A stretch of DNA of 13,616 bases. Source: Haloferacaceae archaeon. Lineage in GTDB: Archaea; Halobacteriota; Halobacteria; Halobacteriales; Haloferacaceae. Of this stretch, positions 1-6,825 are shown in pieces (position 1 is the first letter of the stretch; every line of letters begins with the position of its first letter). The DNA is taken from positions 1-13,616 of the forward strand of contig JAQCMZ010000333.1 of assembly GCA_028274825.1 (NCBI GenBank), read 5' to 3'. A program made the position numbers and the translations under genes. The notes beneath the pieces were generated by a model. That model worked only from the letters and a program-made list of their open reading frames with translations. It was not told the origin of the DNA and did no database searches.

Positions 1-1
1 G

Positions 2-16
2 GGCTCGACACGAGCC
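2..16. terminator. Perfect hairpin at the window's left edge
   Basis: GGCTCG and CGAGCC form a perfect 6-bp inverted repeat around a 3-base loop (ACA). It lies about 50 bases before the methyltransferase start. It could end a gene lying left of the window or be a small operator. No T-tract follows on the plus strand, so the terminator reading is weak. Confidence 0.25.
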
Positions 17-35
17 GATGTATCCACAATGTAAT

Positions 36-47
36 AACTATTAGATA
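36..47 (+). promoter_or_regulatory. Probable TATA box for a leaderless methyltransferase mRNA
   Basis: The AT-rich stretch CTATTAGATA is centred about 27 nt before the ATG at 69. That is the spacing expected if transcription begins at or next to the start codon, the common leaderless arrangement in haloarchaea. No Shine-Dalgarno-like sequence stands directly before the ATG, which fits. The assignment rests on position and base composition only. Confidence 0.4.
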
Positions 48-68
48 GTCAGCGCCGTTAAGTTTTGT

Positions 69-626
69 ATGGGATTTCACACATTCGATGCTGGCCAGGC
101 GACTCGACTCGAGGATCCGTCAGTTCGATATCGGTTCGTATCCGAAGAGGAGCTTCTCGCCCGAGTCGATCCGCATCCCGGTGCGGTCATGGCGGATCTT
201 GGATCTGGGACCGGGTTTTACACTGAGAGTGTCGCTGGCTCGGTCAAGGAAGTGTACGCCGTCGACGTGCAGTCTGAGATGCACGACTTCTACCGTGAGA
301 AAGGAATGCGTGACAATATCACCCCGGTCACGGCCGATATTGCGGATCTCCCACTTCTAGACGACGAACTCGACTGTGCATTCGCGGTCAACACCTATCA
401 CGAGTTCGCGGGCGAGGGGGCCTTAAGAGAGGTGGCCCGGGTCGTCCGCCCTGGTGGACGGTTTGTGTCTCTGGACTGGAGCAATTGCGGGACAGGCGAG
501 ATGGGGCCGCCGGTCGATCAACGCTATGACCTGGCTGCCGCGTGTCAGCATCTCGCAGACGCTGGGTTCCAGATCCAGGGGGCATCTGAACGCCGCGAGA
601 CGTTCGTCGTCACGGCACACCTCTGA
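69..626 (+). CDS. Class I SAM-dependent methyltransferase
   Basis: This 185-residue protein has the Rossmann-type methyltransferase core of the UbiE/Methyltransf_11 kind. Motif I (DLGSGTG, residues 43-49) binds S-adenosylmethionine. D66 in the following strand (VYAVD) is the usual acidic residue contacting the ribose. Residues 102-113 (DCAFAVNTYHEF) form the motif II/III region, and LREVARVVRPGGRFV (119-133) is the typical post-core helix and strand. There is no signal peptide or membrane segment, so it should be cytosolic. The acceptor substrate cannot be told from sequence: small-molecule, quinone-like or arsenite substrates are all handled by this superfamily. It is the only substantial complete plus-strand gene here and stands apart from the convergent pnt operon. 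The start is supported by a TATA-like element 27 nt upstream and by the distance to motif I. Confidence 0.88.
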   Translation: MGFHTFDAGQATRLEDPSVRYRFVSEEELLARVDPHPGAVMADLGSGTGFYTESVAGSVKEVYAVDVQSEMHDFYREKGMRDNITPVTADIADLPLLDDELDCAFAVNTYHEFAGEGALREVARVVRPGGRFVSLDWSNCGTGEMGPPVDQRYDLAAACQHLADAGFQIQGASERRETFVVTAHL

Positions 627-719
627 ACGCGACCGGCCAGTTTCTCACAAAGGTCTCTCGACCACTGATTTCTCTGAACAGTCGGACCCACAGCTCCACG
701 AACAGTTTCCGTCAGGGGC

Positions 720-872
720 GTGAATAAATGCTTCTACAGACCTGTACACGCGGTACAAGGCGACTACCCTGACTTGATTCCGGTGTGGGCTCACGAGGCG
801 GGTGTCCTGGGGTCAGACGAAATTGTTCGCTACCGTGATGACGAGACATTAGAGGCTTTTCGACCAATATGA
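720..872 (+). CDS. Short orphan reading frame, possible gene remnant
   Basis: A GTG-initiated frame of 50 codons ends with TGA at 870-872. The translation looks protein-like rather than random: it includes HAVQGDYPDLIPVWAHEAG and ends SDEIVRYRDDETLEAFRPI, with haloarchaeal-style acidic composition and no long hydrophobic run. I do not recognise the family. The frame is open upstream only to about 678 and holds no better start there. No spaced ribosome-binding site precedes the GTG, and no clear TATA box sits at the leaderless distance. It begins 93 nt after the methyltransferase stop. It may be a genuine small protein or the surviving end of a larger gene; the abrupt start favours a remnant slightly. 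Confidence 0.35.
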   Translation: MNKCFYRPVHAVQGDYPDLIPVWAHEAGVLGSDEIVRYRDDETLEAFRPI

Positions 873-1224
873 CCCAGAGAAGTCAAGACAGTGTCTCTAT
901 TAGCACTTAGCGCAAATCTTGCAATCAGTACCTCTCAAACACGAGGCACAGACTGCTAGTCAACGCCGACTAACGTAGTGTTGGGAACGCGACTCATCTC
1001 GGTGTCCCACCAGTGGTGCACCGGGAGTTGGTGGGTCGTGGTGAAGCGACTCCCATCTTGTCTTGTCTTGTCTGAGTTTGTGATCCTCAGAGACGCTGCG
1101 ATACAATCGGGTGGGAATTCCGGGTACCCCTCGTGGAGACGGCCGAGGAGAATCAAATTTAGCTCGTCTGCTGGTGCCGGACACTCCGGCATGCTGTGGT
1201 TTCAGAGCCCGTTCGCGGGGTAAT
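873..1224. other. Gene-poor gap between convergent units
   Basis: The stretch separates the plus-strand short frame from the minus-strand pntB stop. It contains a threefold CTTGT tandem repeat (about 1057-1072) and a 5-bp hairpin at 1176-1190. A minus-strand frame from an ATG at 1192 down to 956 (78 codons) has some protein-like segments, for example TTHQLPVHHWWDTEMSRVP. It overlaps equally open frames on both strands and its first codons run through the hairpin. I could not recognise it and do not call it as a gene. Confidence 0.5.
1176..1190 (-). terminator. Possible terminator hairpin after pntB
   Basis: GCCGG and CCGGC pair around a 5-base loop, 35-49 nt past the pntB stop. On the minus strand an AAATTTG run follows about 15 nt further on, but there is no pure T-tract at the stem base. 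Archaeal termination depends mainly on T-runs, so this is a weak candidate. Confidence 0.22.
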
Positions 1225-2664
1225 TCAGTCTTTGTAGTCGTTGACGAGCCCTTGCATCGAGTCTTTGGCATCGCCGAACAACATGCTCGTGTTGTTCTGT
1301 GCGAACAGCGGGTTGGGAATACCTGAGAAGCCGGGGCTGAGACTCCGCTTGTTCACGATGACTGACTGTGCCTGGGTGACGTTCAGCACAGGCATTCCCG
1401 ATATCGGGCTAGAGTCGTCAGTGTTGGCTTTCGGATTCACGACATCGTTAGCGCCGGTGACGATCACGACATCGGTCCGGGAAAATGTCGGGTTCACCTC
1501 TTCGAGTTCGCGCATCTTGTCGTAGGAGACGTCCGCCTCCGCCAGGAGCGCGTTCATGTGCCCGGGCATTCGGCCGGCCACCGGATGGATACCGAACTCC
1601 ACCTCGACATCGTTGTCCTCTAACAGTTCGACGAGTTCGGCGACAGCGTGTTGTGCTTGTGCGACAGCCATCCCGTATCCTGGCACAATCACGACCCGCC
1701 GAGCAGTCTCGAGCAGCATCACGACTTCTTCCGGAGAGGTCTCGGTGATGTTCCCCTCGTAGACGTTATCCAGCTCTTCGCTGTCAGTGTCTTCCCCAAA
1801 CCCGCCAAACAGGACGTTCGTCAGCGACCGATTCATCGATTCACACATGATCACGGTCAGGATCAGCCCGGAAGCGCCCACTAGTGTCCCAGCGATAATG
1901 AGAACACTGTTTGAGAGGACAAAACCCGTGGTAGCGGCTGCCAATCCGGAGTATGAGTTTAGCAGCGCGATCACGACTGGCGTATCAGCTCCGCCAATCG
2001 GAAGCACCAAGAACACACCCAACACCGACGCAGCAGCAACCAGCACCCAGTAAGAGGGGATCCAGTCGGCCATCGGCGCCGCTCCGAGGAACTCCGGTTG
2101 CGCGATCAGGAACAGCCCGGCCACCACCGAGGTGGCGAAAAAGATGATCTTGACGACGTGTCCGGCAGTGACACTGATTGGGGACCCTCCGACGACTCCG
2201 TGGAGTTTCCCAGCCGCCACCAGGCTTCCCCAGAAGGTGACCGACCCGATAATACCGGCAATCGCGGCTGTGGTCGTCAACCCGGCCGACAGGGCCCCGG
2301 CAGTACCGACGGCGAACTGATCCACGAGTTCGGCGCCGGCGACGAGCGCGGAGGCTCCGCCACCGAAGCCGTTGAACAGTCCAACCAGCTGAGGCATTTC
2401 TGTCGTCTCAACAGAGATTGCCAGCCAGGCGCCGACTGCCCCGCCGACGAGCAGCGCCGCAGCCAAAATAAGCGGGTCGAGAATCTCGAACCACAGAACG
2501 GTGATCAACACGGCGAGCATCATGCCGGCCGCGGAGATTTTATTCCCGCGGGTGGCTGTCCGTGGGTGAGTCATATCGCGGAGTCCCTGGATGAATAATA
2601 CACCCGCGATAAGATAGACGAACTGGAGCACCCACTCCGGCAGGAACGACACTACCCCGGTCAT
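1225..2664 (-). CDS. pntB: NAD(P) transhydrogenase, beta subunit (PntB)
   Basis: At 479 residues this is a normal full-length PntB. Residues about 10-275 carry the multi-helix membrane domain II, which forms the proton path together with PntA2. Residues about 320-479 are the NADP(H)-binding domain III. Diagnostic segments are present: VVIVPGYGMAVAQAQ (324-338), HPVAGRMPGHMN (360-371), VTGANDVVNP (402-411), and KRS(439-441) leading to NPLF and MLFGDAKDSM (461-470). The enzyme couples hydride transfer from NADH to NADP+ to proton entry, supplying NADPH in the cytoplasm. The ATG start overlaps the pntA2 stop by 4 nt (ATGA), so translation is probably coupled. It is the last gene of the pntA1-pntA2-pntB operon. 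No key motif is missing. Confidence 0.97.
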   Translation of the reverse strand: MTGVVSFLPEWVLQFVYLIAGVLFIQGLRDMTHPRTATRGNKISAAGMMLAVLITVLWFEILDPLILAAALLVGGAVGAWLAISVETTEMPQLVGLFNGFGGGASALVAGAELVDQFAVGTAGALSAGLTTTAAIAGIIGSVTFWGSLVAAGKLHGVVGGSPISVTAGHVVKIIFFATSVVAGLFLIAQPEFLGAAPMADWIPSYWVLVAAASVLGVFLVLPIGGADTPVVIALLNSYSGLAAATTGFVLSNSVLIIAGTLVGASGLILTVIMCESMNRSLTNVLFGGFGEDTDSEELDNVYEGNITETSPEEVVMLLETARRVVIVPGYGMAVAQAQHAVAELVELLEDNDVEVEFGIHPVAGRMPGHMNALLAEADVSYDKMRELEEVNPTFSRTDVVIVTGANDVVNPKANTDDSSPISGMPVLNVTQAQSVIVNKRSLSPGFSGIPNPLFAQNNTSMLFGDAKDSMQGLVNDYKD

Positions 2665-2948
2665 CTGTTGGCACCTCCTGCACTGAACTCATCGAGCATG
2701 AAGTGACTCACCAGATATCCTCCCACCACGTTGATCGTCGCCATTACCACAGCCAGGAATCCCAGTGCTGTCGCCAGACTCCCGGCTCCCGCACCAGCGA
2801 CCAGTACCGACCCGAGGAGAGTAATCCCAGAAATGGCGTTCGCTCCCGACATGAGCGGGGTATGCAGGTTCGTAGGGATTTTCGTGATAATCTCGTAGCC
2901 AATGTAGGCTGCAAGTACGAACAGCGTCAGGTTTTCGATGAGCGTCAT
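2661..2948 (-). CDS. pntA2: NAD(P) transhydrogenase, small membrane alpha subunit (PntA2)
   Basis: This 95-residue protein corresponds to the C-terminal membrane part of the fused alpha subunit of E. coli. It has three hydrophobic segments (about 7-22, 38-54 and 60-82). The family signature PTNLHTPLMSGANAISGI lies at 25-42, followed by VVGGYLVSHFML (74-85). It completes the proton-conducting membrane domain with PntB. Having the alpha subunit split into a soluble A1 and a membrane A2 polypeptide is usual in archaea and many bacteria. The ATG is preceded by GGAGGG at 5 nt spacing, and the stop overlaps the pntB start. The gene lies 18 nt after pntA1. Confidence 0.96.
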   Translation of the reverse strand: MTLIENLTLFVLAAYIGYEIITKIPTNLHTPLMSGANAISGITLLGSVLVAGAGAGSLATALGFLAVVMATINVVGGYLVSHFMLDEFSAGGANR

Positions 2949-2953
2949 ACGCG

Positions 2954-2959
2954 CCCTCC
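2954..2959 (-). promoter_or_regulatory. Strong Shine-Dalgarno for pntA2
   Basis: GGAGGG on the minus strand ends 5 nt before the pntA2 ATG. It is the clearest ribosome-binding site I see in the window and fixes this start. It also suggests that pntA2 is reinitiated independently of pntA1 within the operon transcript. Confidence 0.75.
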
Positions 2960-2966
2960 GCGGTAG

Positions 2967-4241
2967 CTATTCTGCATCGGCTGGCTCACTCGGCTCTTTA
3001 GCGGATCCATTTGGCTCGGCTGTTTCGGCTGTCTCGGTTGTCTCATCTGTCGTCTCTGTCTCATCTGTCGTCTCTGTCTCGTCCGTCTCGGCCGTCTCGT
3101 CGGTGGTCTCGCTGCTGTCATCGCGATGTGGTGCTCGTACTGTTCCATCATGTGTCAGAAGAGTTGAGTCGATAATCTCATCTTCAAGATCAACGTCGAG
3201 TTCGCCGTCCTCGAGAAGATTCTCGAGGAAGTTATACAGATTATTTGAGAGTTGCTGGCTGGCCGTGTGGCTCACCTCCGATGTGAGGTTTGTCGGGCCG
3301 AAGATGGTCACGCCGTTGTGATGGATTGTTTCGTCGGCTGTTGTCGGCTCGCAGTTCCCGCCGGTTGCAGCCGACAGATCGAGTATGACCGATCCCGACT
3401 CCATGTTTTCGATCATCTCGGTGGTGACTAACTCCGGAGCCGGTTGGCCGGGGATTGCTGCCGTTGTAATAACGATATCAGACTCAGCGACGACTCGTGT
3501 GAGTTCTTTTCGTTGTTGGCGATAGAACTCGTCGTCCATCTCGCGGGCGTACCCTTCTTGATCGCCGGAATCTTCAGTTTCTAGATCAAGCTCAACAAAG
3601 TCTGCTCCGAGACTCTCGACCTCGCGTTTCACTTCAAGTCGGATATCGTACCCGCGGGTGTATGCCCCGAGACGCTCGGCCGTCGCGATTGCTTTCAGCC
3701 CTGCCACTCCCGCTCCGATGACGAACACATCCGCCGGCTGGATCGTCCCCGCAGCCGTCATTTCCATGGGCAACATCTTGGGGAGTTCCGTTGCTGCCAT
3801 CAGTATTGCTTGGTACCCGCCTAGACTCGCCATCGATGACAACGCATCCATGCTCTGTGCGCGGCTAATCCGGGGGATCAACTCCAGAGCGAACGCACTC
3901 ACGTCTCTATCGGCCAACTCAGCCAGCGTCTCGTCACTGACATCGTACGGCCCCAGTTGGCCGATCACGACTTGCCCGTCGCGGTACGGATCTAACCCGT
4001 CGCCGGCGGCAGCGCCGTTGACCTGAAGAATCACGTCAGCCTGCTGGAAAACGGTCTCGCGGTCCGAGACGACCTCACAGCCCGCTTGTCGGTACTGTGT
4101 GTCGCCGAAATCTGCGGGCTCTCCCGCTCCTGACGCAATGTGGATTTCGTGACCGAGCCCGATAATCTCCTCTGCGACCGAGGGGACTAACGACACCCGC
4201 TCTTCTCGGCCGACCGTCTCTGTCGGCACCCCGATAATCAC
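2967..4241 (-). CDS. pntA1: NAD(P) transhydrogenase, soluble NAD-binding alpha subunit (PntA1)
   Basis: This is domain I of transhydrogenase, related to alanine dehydrogenase (424 residues). The N-terminal half carries MIIGVPTE (1-8) and the family hallmark RISRAQSMDALSSMASLGGY (124-143). The dinucleotide fold has GAGVAG (176-181), with D199 at the end of the second strand (GYDIR), which indicates NAD(H) rather than NADP(H). LSAATGGNCE (289-298) is also typical. The chain should end near residue 373, but a tail of about 50 residues follows, made almost only of T, E, D, S, A and P and built from tandem DNA repeats. The start is GTG: translation from there matches the usual family N-terminus, and no in-frame ATG fits better. 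It is the first gene of the operon, with a TATA-like element about 55-65 nt upstream. Confidence 0.95.
   Translation of the reverse strand: MIIGVPTETVGREERVSLVPSVAEEIIGLGHEIHIASGAGEPADFGDTQYRQAGCEVVSDRETVFQQADVILQVNGAAAGDGLDPYRDGQVVIGQLGPYDVSDETLAELADRDVSAFALELIPRISRAQSMDALSSMASLGGYQAILMAATELPKMLPMEMTAAGTIQPADVFVIGAGVAGLKAIATAERLGAYTRGYDIRLEVKREVESLGADFVELDLETEDSGDQEGYAREMDDEFYRQQRKELTRVVAESDIVITTAAIPGQPAPELVTTEMIENMESGSVILDLSAATGGNCEPTTADETIHHNGVTIFGPTNLTSEVSHTASQQLSNNLYNFLENLLEDGELDVDLEDEIIDSTLLTHDGTVRAPHRDDSSETTDETAETDETETTDETETTDETTETAETAEPNGSAKEPSEPADAE
3041..3076 (-). repeat. Two 18-bp tandem copies coding the acidic tail of PntA1
   Basis: TCTCATCTGTCGTCTCTG (plus-strand reading) occurs twice in perfect tandem, at 3041-3058 and 3059-3076. 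Degenerate GTCTCGTC-type units flank it to about 3110. On the coding strand it gives the TDETET-type repeats of the PntA1 C-terminus. As a multiple of three it can expand or contract without a frameshift. Confidence 0.85.
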
Positions 4242-4292
4242 GCTTTCTGCCCCACTTGTTTGCTAATCTGTGATCTAAAACCGCCCATGTCT

Positions 4293-4308
4293 TAGTATAA
4301 TACTATAC
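4293..4308 (-). promoter_or_regulatory. TATA-like promoter of the pnt operon
   Basis: GTATAGTATTATAC on the minus strand is an almost palindromic AT-rich element in a GC-rich background. A start site about 27 nt downstream would fall near 4270 and give a leader of about 30 nt before the GTG of pntA1. It is the only strong TATA-like element between rps2 and pntA1, so the pnt genes are likely transcribed separately from the ribosomal cluster. Confidence 0.5.
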
Positions 4309-4356
4309 GACGGGCAACGAGTTAAAACCATACATATCCACTCAGACTCGCGACCC

Positions 4357-4361
4357 AAAAA
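4357..4361 (-). terminator. Possible T-tract terminator after rps2
   Basis: The minus strand has a TTTTT run about 120 nt past the rps2 stop, preceded by a GC-rich CGCCCGC. A shorter TTTT lies nearer the stop, around 4453. Archaeal RNA polymerase terminates at T-runs without needing a strong hairpin, so either could end the ribosomal transcript before the pnt promoter. Confidence 0.3.
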
Positions 4362-4480
4362 GCGGGCGTTCAGAGACAATCAGAGACTGTCCGTGCTGGC
4401 CGACGGGTGACAGTCACGAGCCGGTGGCTAAGAGCAGTTGTGAGAGACCATGAGAAAATTACGAACACGTCCGAGTGAGT

Positions 4481-5242
4481 TCAGATTTCGGCTTCGAAGT
4501 CTTCGAGAGCGTACACCGTGTCGGCGCCACGACGATCTAGGGTTTCGTTGGCCAGGAGCCAATAGACGACCGACAGGGCGCGCCGGCCTTTGTTGTTCGT
4601 CGGGATGACCAGATCGACGTTCGAGAGCTGATTGTTAGAATCACACATCGCAATCACGGGGATTCCGACAGTGATCGCCTCTTTGACGGCCTGTGCATCC
4701 CCGATCGGGTCAGTGACGACCAGCGCGTCAGGCTCGATGTACCCCTCGTACTGTGGATTCGTCAGTGTACCCGGGATGAACCGACCGGTTCGGGCACGAG
4801 CGCCAATCGCCTCGGCGAACTTCTCGGCCGGGAACCGGCCGTACTGTCGCGAAGAGGTGACCAACACCTGTTCGGCGTCGTAATTTGACAGGAAGTCGGC
4901 AGATGTTCGGATTCGACCGTCTGTTCGAGACACATCCAGCACGTAAAGACCGTCATCGCGGACGCGATGGATGAATCGGCCCATTGCCTTGGTGTTTTGC
5001 TGAGTCCCGATATGGACACCAGCCGAGAGGTAATCTTCAACCGGGATGAGGAGATCTGCCTTCTCATCGGGCATGACATCCTCGTCAAGAGCCGGTGCGT
5101 CGTCTGTCGCGGGTTCGTCTGCACGGGCGGGTTCTGTAGTCGATTCTTCGGTCGGTGCGGGTTCAGCGTCGGCATCGGCGTCGGCCGGTTCGTCGGCGTC
5201 AGCGTTTGTCTCCGCGAGTTCCGCGTCATTATCCTCTGTCAT
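4481..5242 (-). CDS. rps2: Small-subunit ribosomal protein uS2 (RpS2)
   Basis: The 253-residue product is uS2 of the archaeal 30S subunit. The conserved core begins near residue 61 with KADLLIPVEDYLSAGVHIGT and continues with NTKAMGRFIHRVRDDGLYVLD, RFIPGTLTNPQY, DPIGDAQAVKEA and VIPTNNKGRRALSVVYWLL. In front of the core sits an unusually acidic extension of about 60 residues made mainly of A, D, E, P and T, with no lysine before K61. Acidic N-termini on this protein are common in haloarchaea. The ATG overlaps the enolase stop by 4 nt. It is the last gene of the supercluster. In many haloarchaea mevalonate pathway genes follow rps2; here the next gene, 239 nt on, is pntA1. Confidence 0.97.
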   Translation of the reverse strand: MTEDNDAELAETNADADEPADADADAEPAPTEESTTEPARADEPATDDAPALDEDVMPDEKADLLIPVEDYLSAGVHIGTQQNTKAMGRFIHRVRDDGLYVLDVSRTDGRIRTSADFLSNYDAEQVLVTSSRQYGRFPAEKFAEAIGARARTGRFIPGTLTNPQYEGYIEPDALVVTDPIGDAQAVKEAITVGIPVIAMCDSNNQLSNVDLVIPTNNKGRRALSVVYWLLANETLDRRGADTVYALEDFEAEI

Positions 5243-6441
5243 ACTGCGTTGTCTGCGATCCGGATGAGTTCGTTCAGTTTGGCGGTACGTTCGCCCCCGA
5301 CCGTCCCGGTTTTGATGAACTGGGCGCCGGTCGCGACGGCGAGGTGTGCGATAGTAGCGTCTTCAGTTTCTCCCGACCGGTGGGAGACGACGCTCTCGAG
5401 TCCGTTTCTGTGTGCCAGCTCGACGGCATCGAAGGCGTCTGACAGCGTGCCGATCTGGTTGGGTTTCACCAGGATGCTGTTGCCTGCCCCCTCGCGGATC
5501 CCCGTCTCCAGTCGGTCGACATTCGTCACGAATAGATCGTCTCCACAGATCAGCGTCCGATTACCGACTCTCTCAGTCAGCGCTGCAAACCCCTCAAAGT
5601 CGTCTTCTTCGAGCGGGTCTTCCACGTACGCGAGATTGTGGTCGTCAACCAGTTCGGCGACGTAGTCTTGCTGTTCTGTCGGAGTGCGTTCTCGATCACC
5701 GTACTCATACACGTCGGTGTCGGTATCGTACAGTTCAGTCGCGGCGATATCGACTCCAAGTCGGATCTCGAAACCGAGTTCACCAGACACAATCTCAACG
5801 GCTTCACCCAGAATGTCGAACGCCTCGGCATCGGCAATGTTCGGAGCCAACGCCCCCTCGTCGCCTTTCGCGGCCGGAATATCCCGGTCCGCGAGCACCT
5901 CTGCAGTAGTCTCGTGAACTGCTGCGTTCGCAAACACCGCCTCACTGACGGACGGTGCACCGATTGGCGCGGTGAGGAATTCCTGAATATCCGTCGCATC
6001 AGCGGCGTGCTCGCCGCCGCCGACGATATTCCCGAGCGGGGTTGGAGCCGTATCGCCACGGAACGCGCCCCCGAGGTGGACAAACGTAGGTGCACCGACG
6101 GCATCGGCAGCAGCCTTCGCAGCTGCCATCGAGATTGCGACTGCGGAGTTTGCCCCGATCTCGGAGAAATTGTCGGTCCCATCGGCTGCTTGCAGCGCGC
6201 GATCGACGGCGCGCTGATCGGCTGCGTTGGCCCCTTCGATTCGGGGAACAGCGTACTCTCGTGCCGCAGCGATTGCTTCTCGCGGCGGGAGTTCGACGGC
6301 TTCGTGCGCGCCTGTCGAGGCGCCCGACGGGGCTGCAGCCCTGCCGAACCCACCCGATTCGGTGAGGACATCTGCCTCGACAGTCGGATCCCCCCGGGAG
6401 TCGAGTATCCGCCGGAGCGCGATTGAGCTGATGCGGGTCAT
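5239..6441 (-). CDS. eno: Enolase (phosphopyruvate hydratase)
   Basis: Enolase interconverts 2-phosphoglycerate and phosphoenolpyruvate in the cytoplasm, in glycolysis and gluconeogenesis. The 400-residue chain is slightly shorter than the E. coli enzyme (about 430) but all catalytic parts are present. These are the mobile loop SGASTGAHEAVEL (39-51), H145 and E154 in GGEHAADATDIQEF, and GDEGALAPN (193-201; usually GDEGGFAP, so two positions differ). Metal ligands are D231, E274 and the GDD at 300-302. Catalytic lysine K326 is in VKPNQIGT, H354 in SHRSGETED, and K377 in IKTG. The ATG lies directly after the rpoK stop with no spacer, and the stop overlaps rps2. Location in the archaeal ribosomal/polymerase cluster is normal and puts it under the same transcript. 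Confidence 0.98.
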   Translation of the reverse strand: MTRISSIALRRILDSRGDPTVEADVLTESGGFGRAAAPSGASTGAHEAVELPPREAIAAAREYAVPRIEGANAADQRAVDRALQAADGTDNFSEIGANSAVAISMAAAKAAADAVGAPTFVHLGGAFRGDTAPTPLGNIVGGGEHAADATDIQEFLTAPIGAPSVSEAVFANAAVHETTAEVLADRDIPAAKGDEGALAPNIADAEAFDILGEAVEIVSGELGFEIRLGVDIAATELYDTDTDVYEYGDRERTPTEQQDYVAELVDDHNLAYVEDPLEEDDFEGFAALTERVGNRTLICGDDLFVTNVDRLETGIREGAGNSILVKPNQIGTLSDAFDAVELAHRNGLESVVSHRSGETEDATIAHLAVATGAQFIKTGTVGGERTAKLNELIRIADNAV

Positions 6442-6624
6442 CTATGTTGTCTCGTCACGGCGGACGGTAAACGGCAGTACACCGGCGTCGTATTCTTCCG
6501 CAGCCACGTAAATCGGCTTGTTCTGGTCGGACTCAACCAGCACTGGCGCCCCGTAAGACACTTGCAGGGCTCGCGCGCCCATGATACGAGCTTTTTCATA
6601 CCGGTTGTAGTGTTGTGCACTCAT
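6442..6624 (-). CDS. rpoK: DNA-directed RNA polymerase subunit K (Rpo6/RpoK)
   Basis: This 60-residue protein is the archaeal counterpart of bacterial omega and eukaryotic Rpb6, which helps assemble and stabilise the polymerase by clamping the largest subunit. The conserved stretch RYEKARIMGARALQVSYGAP (8-27) is the omega/Rpb6 signature. The chain ends with YDAGVLPFTVRRDETT, typical of haloarchaeal RpoK. The ATG overlaps the rpoN stop by 4 nt, and its TAG stop abuts the enolase ATG. A second frame on the same strand is a shadow. Confidence 0.95.
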   Translation of the reverse strand: MSAQHYNRYEKARIMGARALQVSYGAPVLVESDQNKPIYVAAEEYDAGVLPFTVRRDETT

Positions 6625-6815
6625 TGGTACGGGGCCACCACGTCGACGAGATCCTCGTGAGAGACGAGCATTCGCCGACAGCAGTGCCGTTCCACCCCCA
6701 GTTCGTCAAGAACCGTCGCGGGGTTTTCGTCGCCCTCTCGCGCACGGGAATTGAATTCTTCCCAGTATTCGCCGACGACGTTGCCGCACGTGAAACATCG
6801 GACTGGTATCATCAT
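6621..6815 (-). CDS. rpoN: DNA-directed RNA polymerase subunit N (Rpo10/RpoN)
   Basis: This 64-residue zinc-binding subunit is equivalent to eukaryotic Rpb10 and helps join RpoD and RpoL to the large subunits. Zinc ligands are visible as C7-x2-C10 (CFTCG) and the adjacent C45-C46 (HCCRRM), as in the whole family. The gene could be extended upstream in frame through rps9, but family length and sequence place the start at the first of two consecutive ATG codons (6815; the other is 6812). This leaves 10 nt after the rps9 stop. It overlaps rpoK by 4 nt. Confidence 0.95.
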   Translation of the reverse strand: MMIPVRCFTCGNVVGEYWEEFNSRAREGDENPATVLDELGVERHCCRRMLVSHEDLVDVVAPYQ

Positions 6816-6825
6816 GCTTGGATCA

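Noticed and set aside
1057..1074. CTTGT repeats as a possible CRISPR-like or phase-variable array
   Set aside because: Only three short copies, with no spacers and no gene clearly overlapping them.
2938..3321. Plus-strand Ser-Val-rich frame opposite the pntA1 tail
   Set aside because: The low-complexity repeat of the PntA1 tail read backwards; no independent evidence for a gene.
5638..6426. Long plus-strand frame opposite enolase
   Set aside because: It is an antisense shadow of a fully conserved enolase gene; GC-rich codon bias keeps the opposite strand open.
5239..6441. Enolase within ribosomal genes as an unusual fusion of pathways
   Set aside because: rpoK-eno-rps2 is a well-known conserved archaeal gene order.
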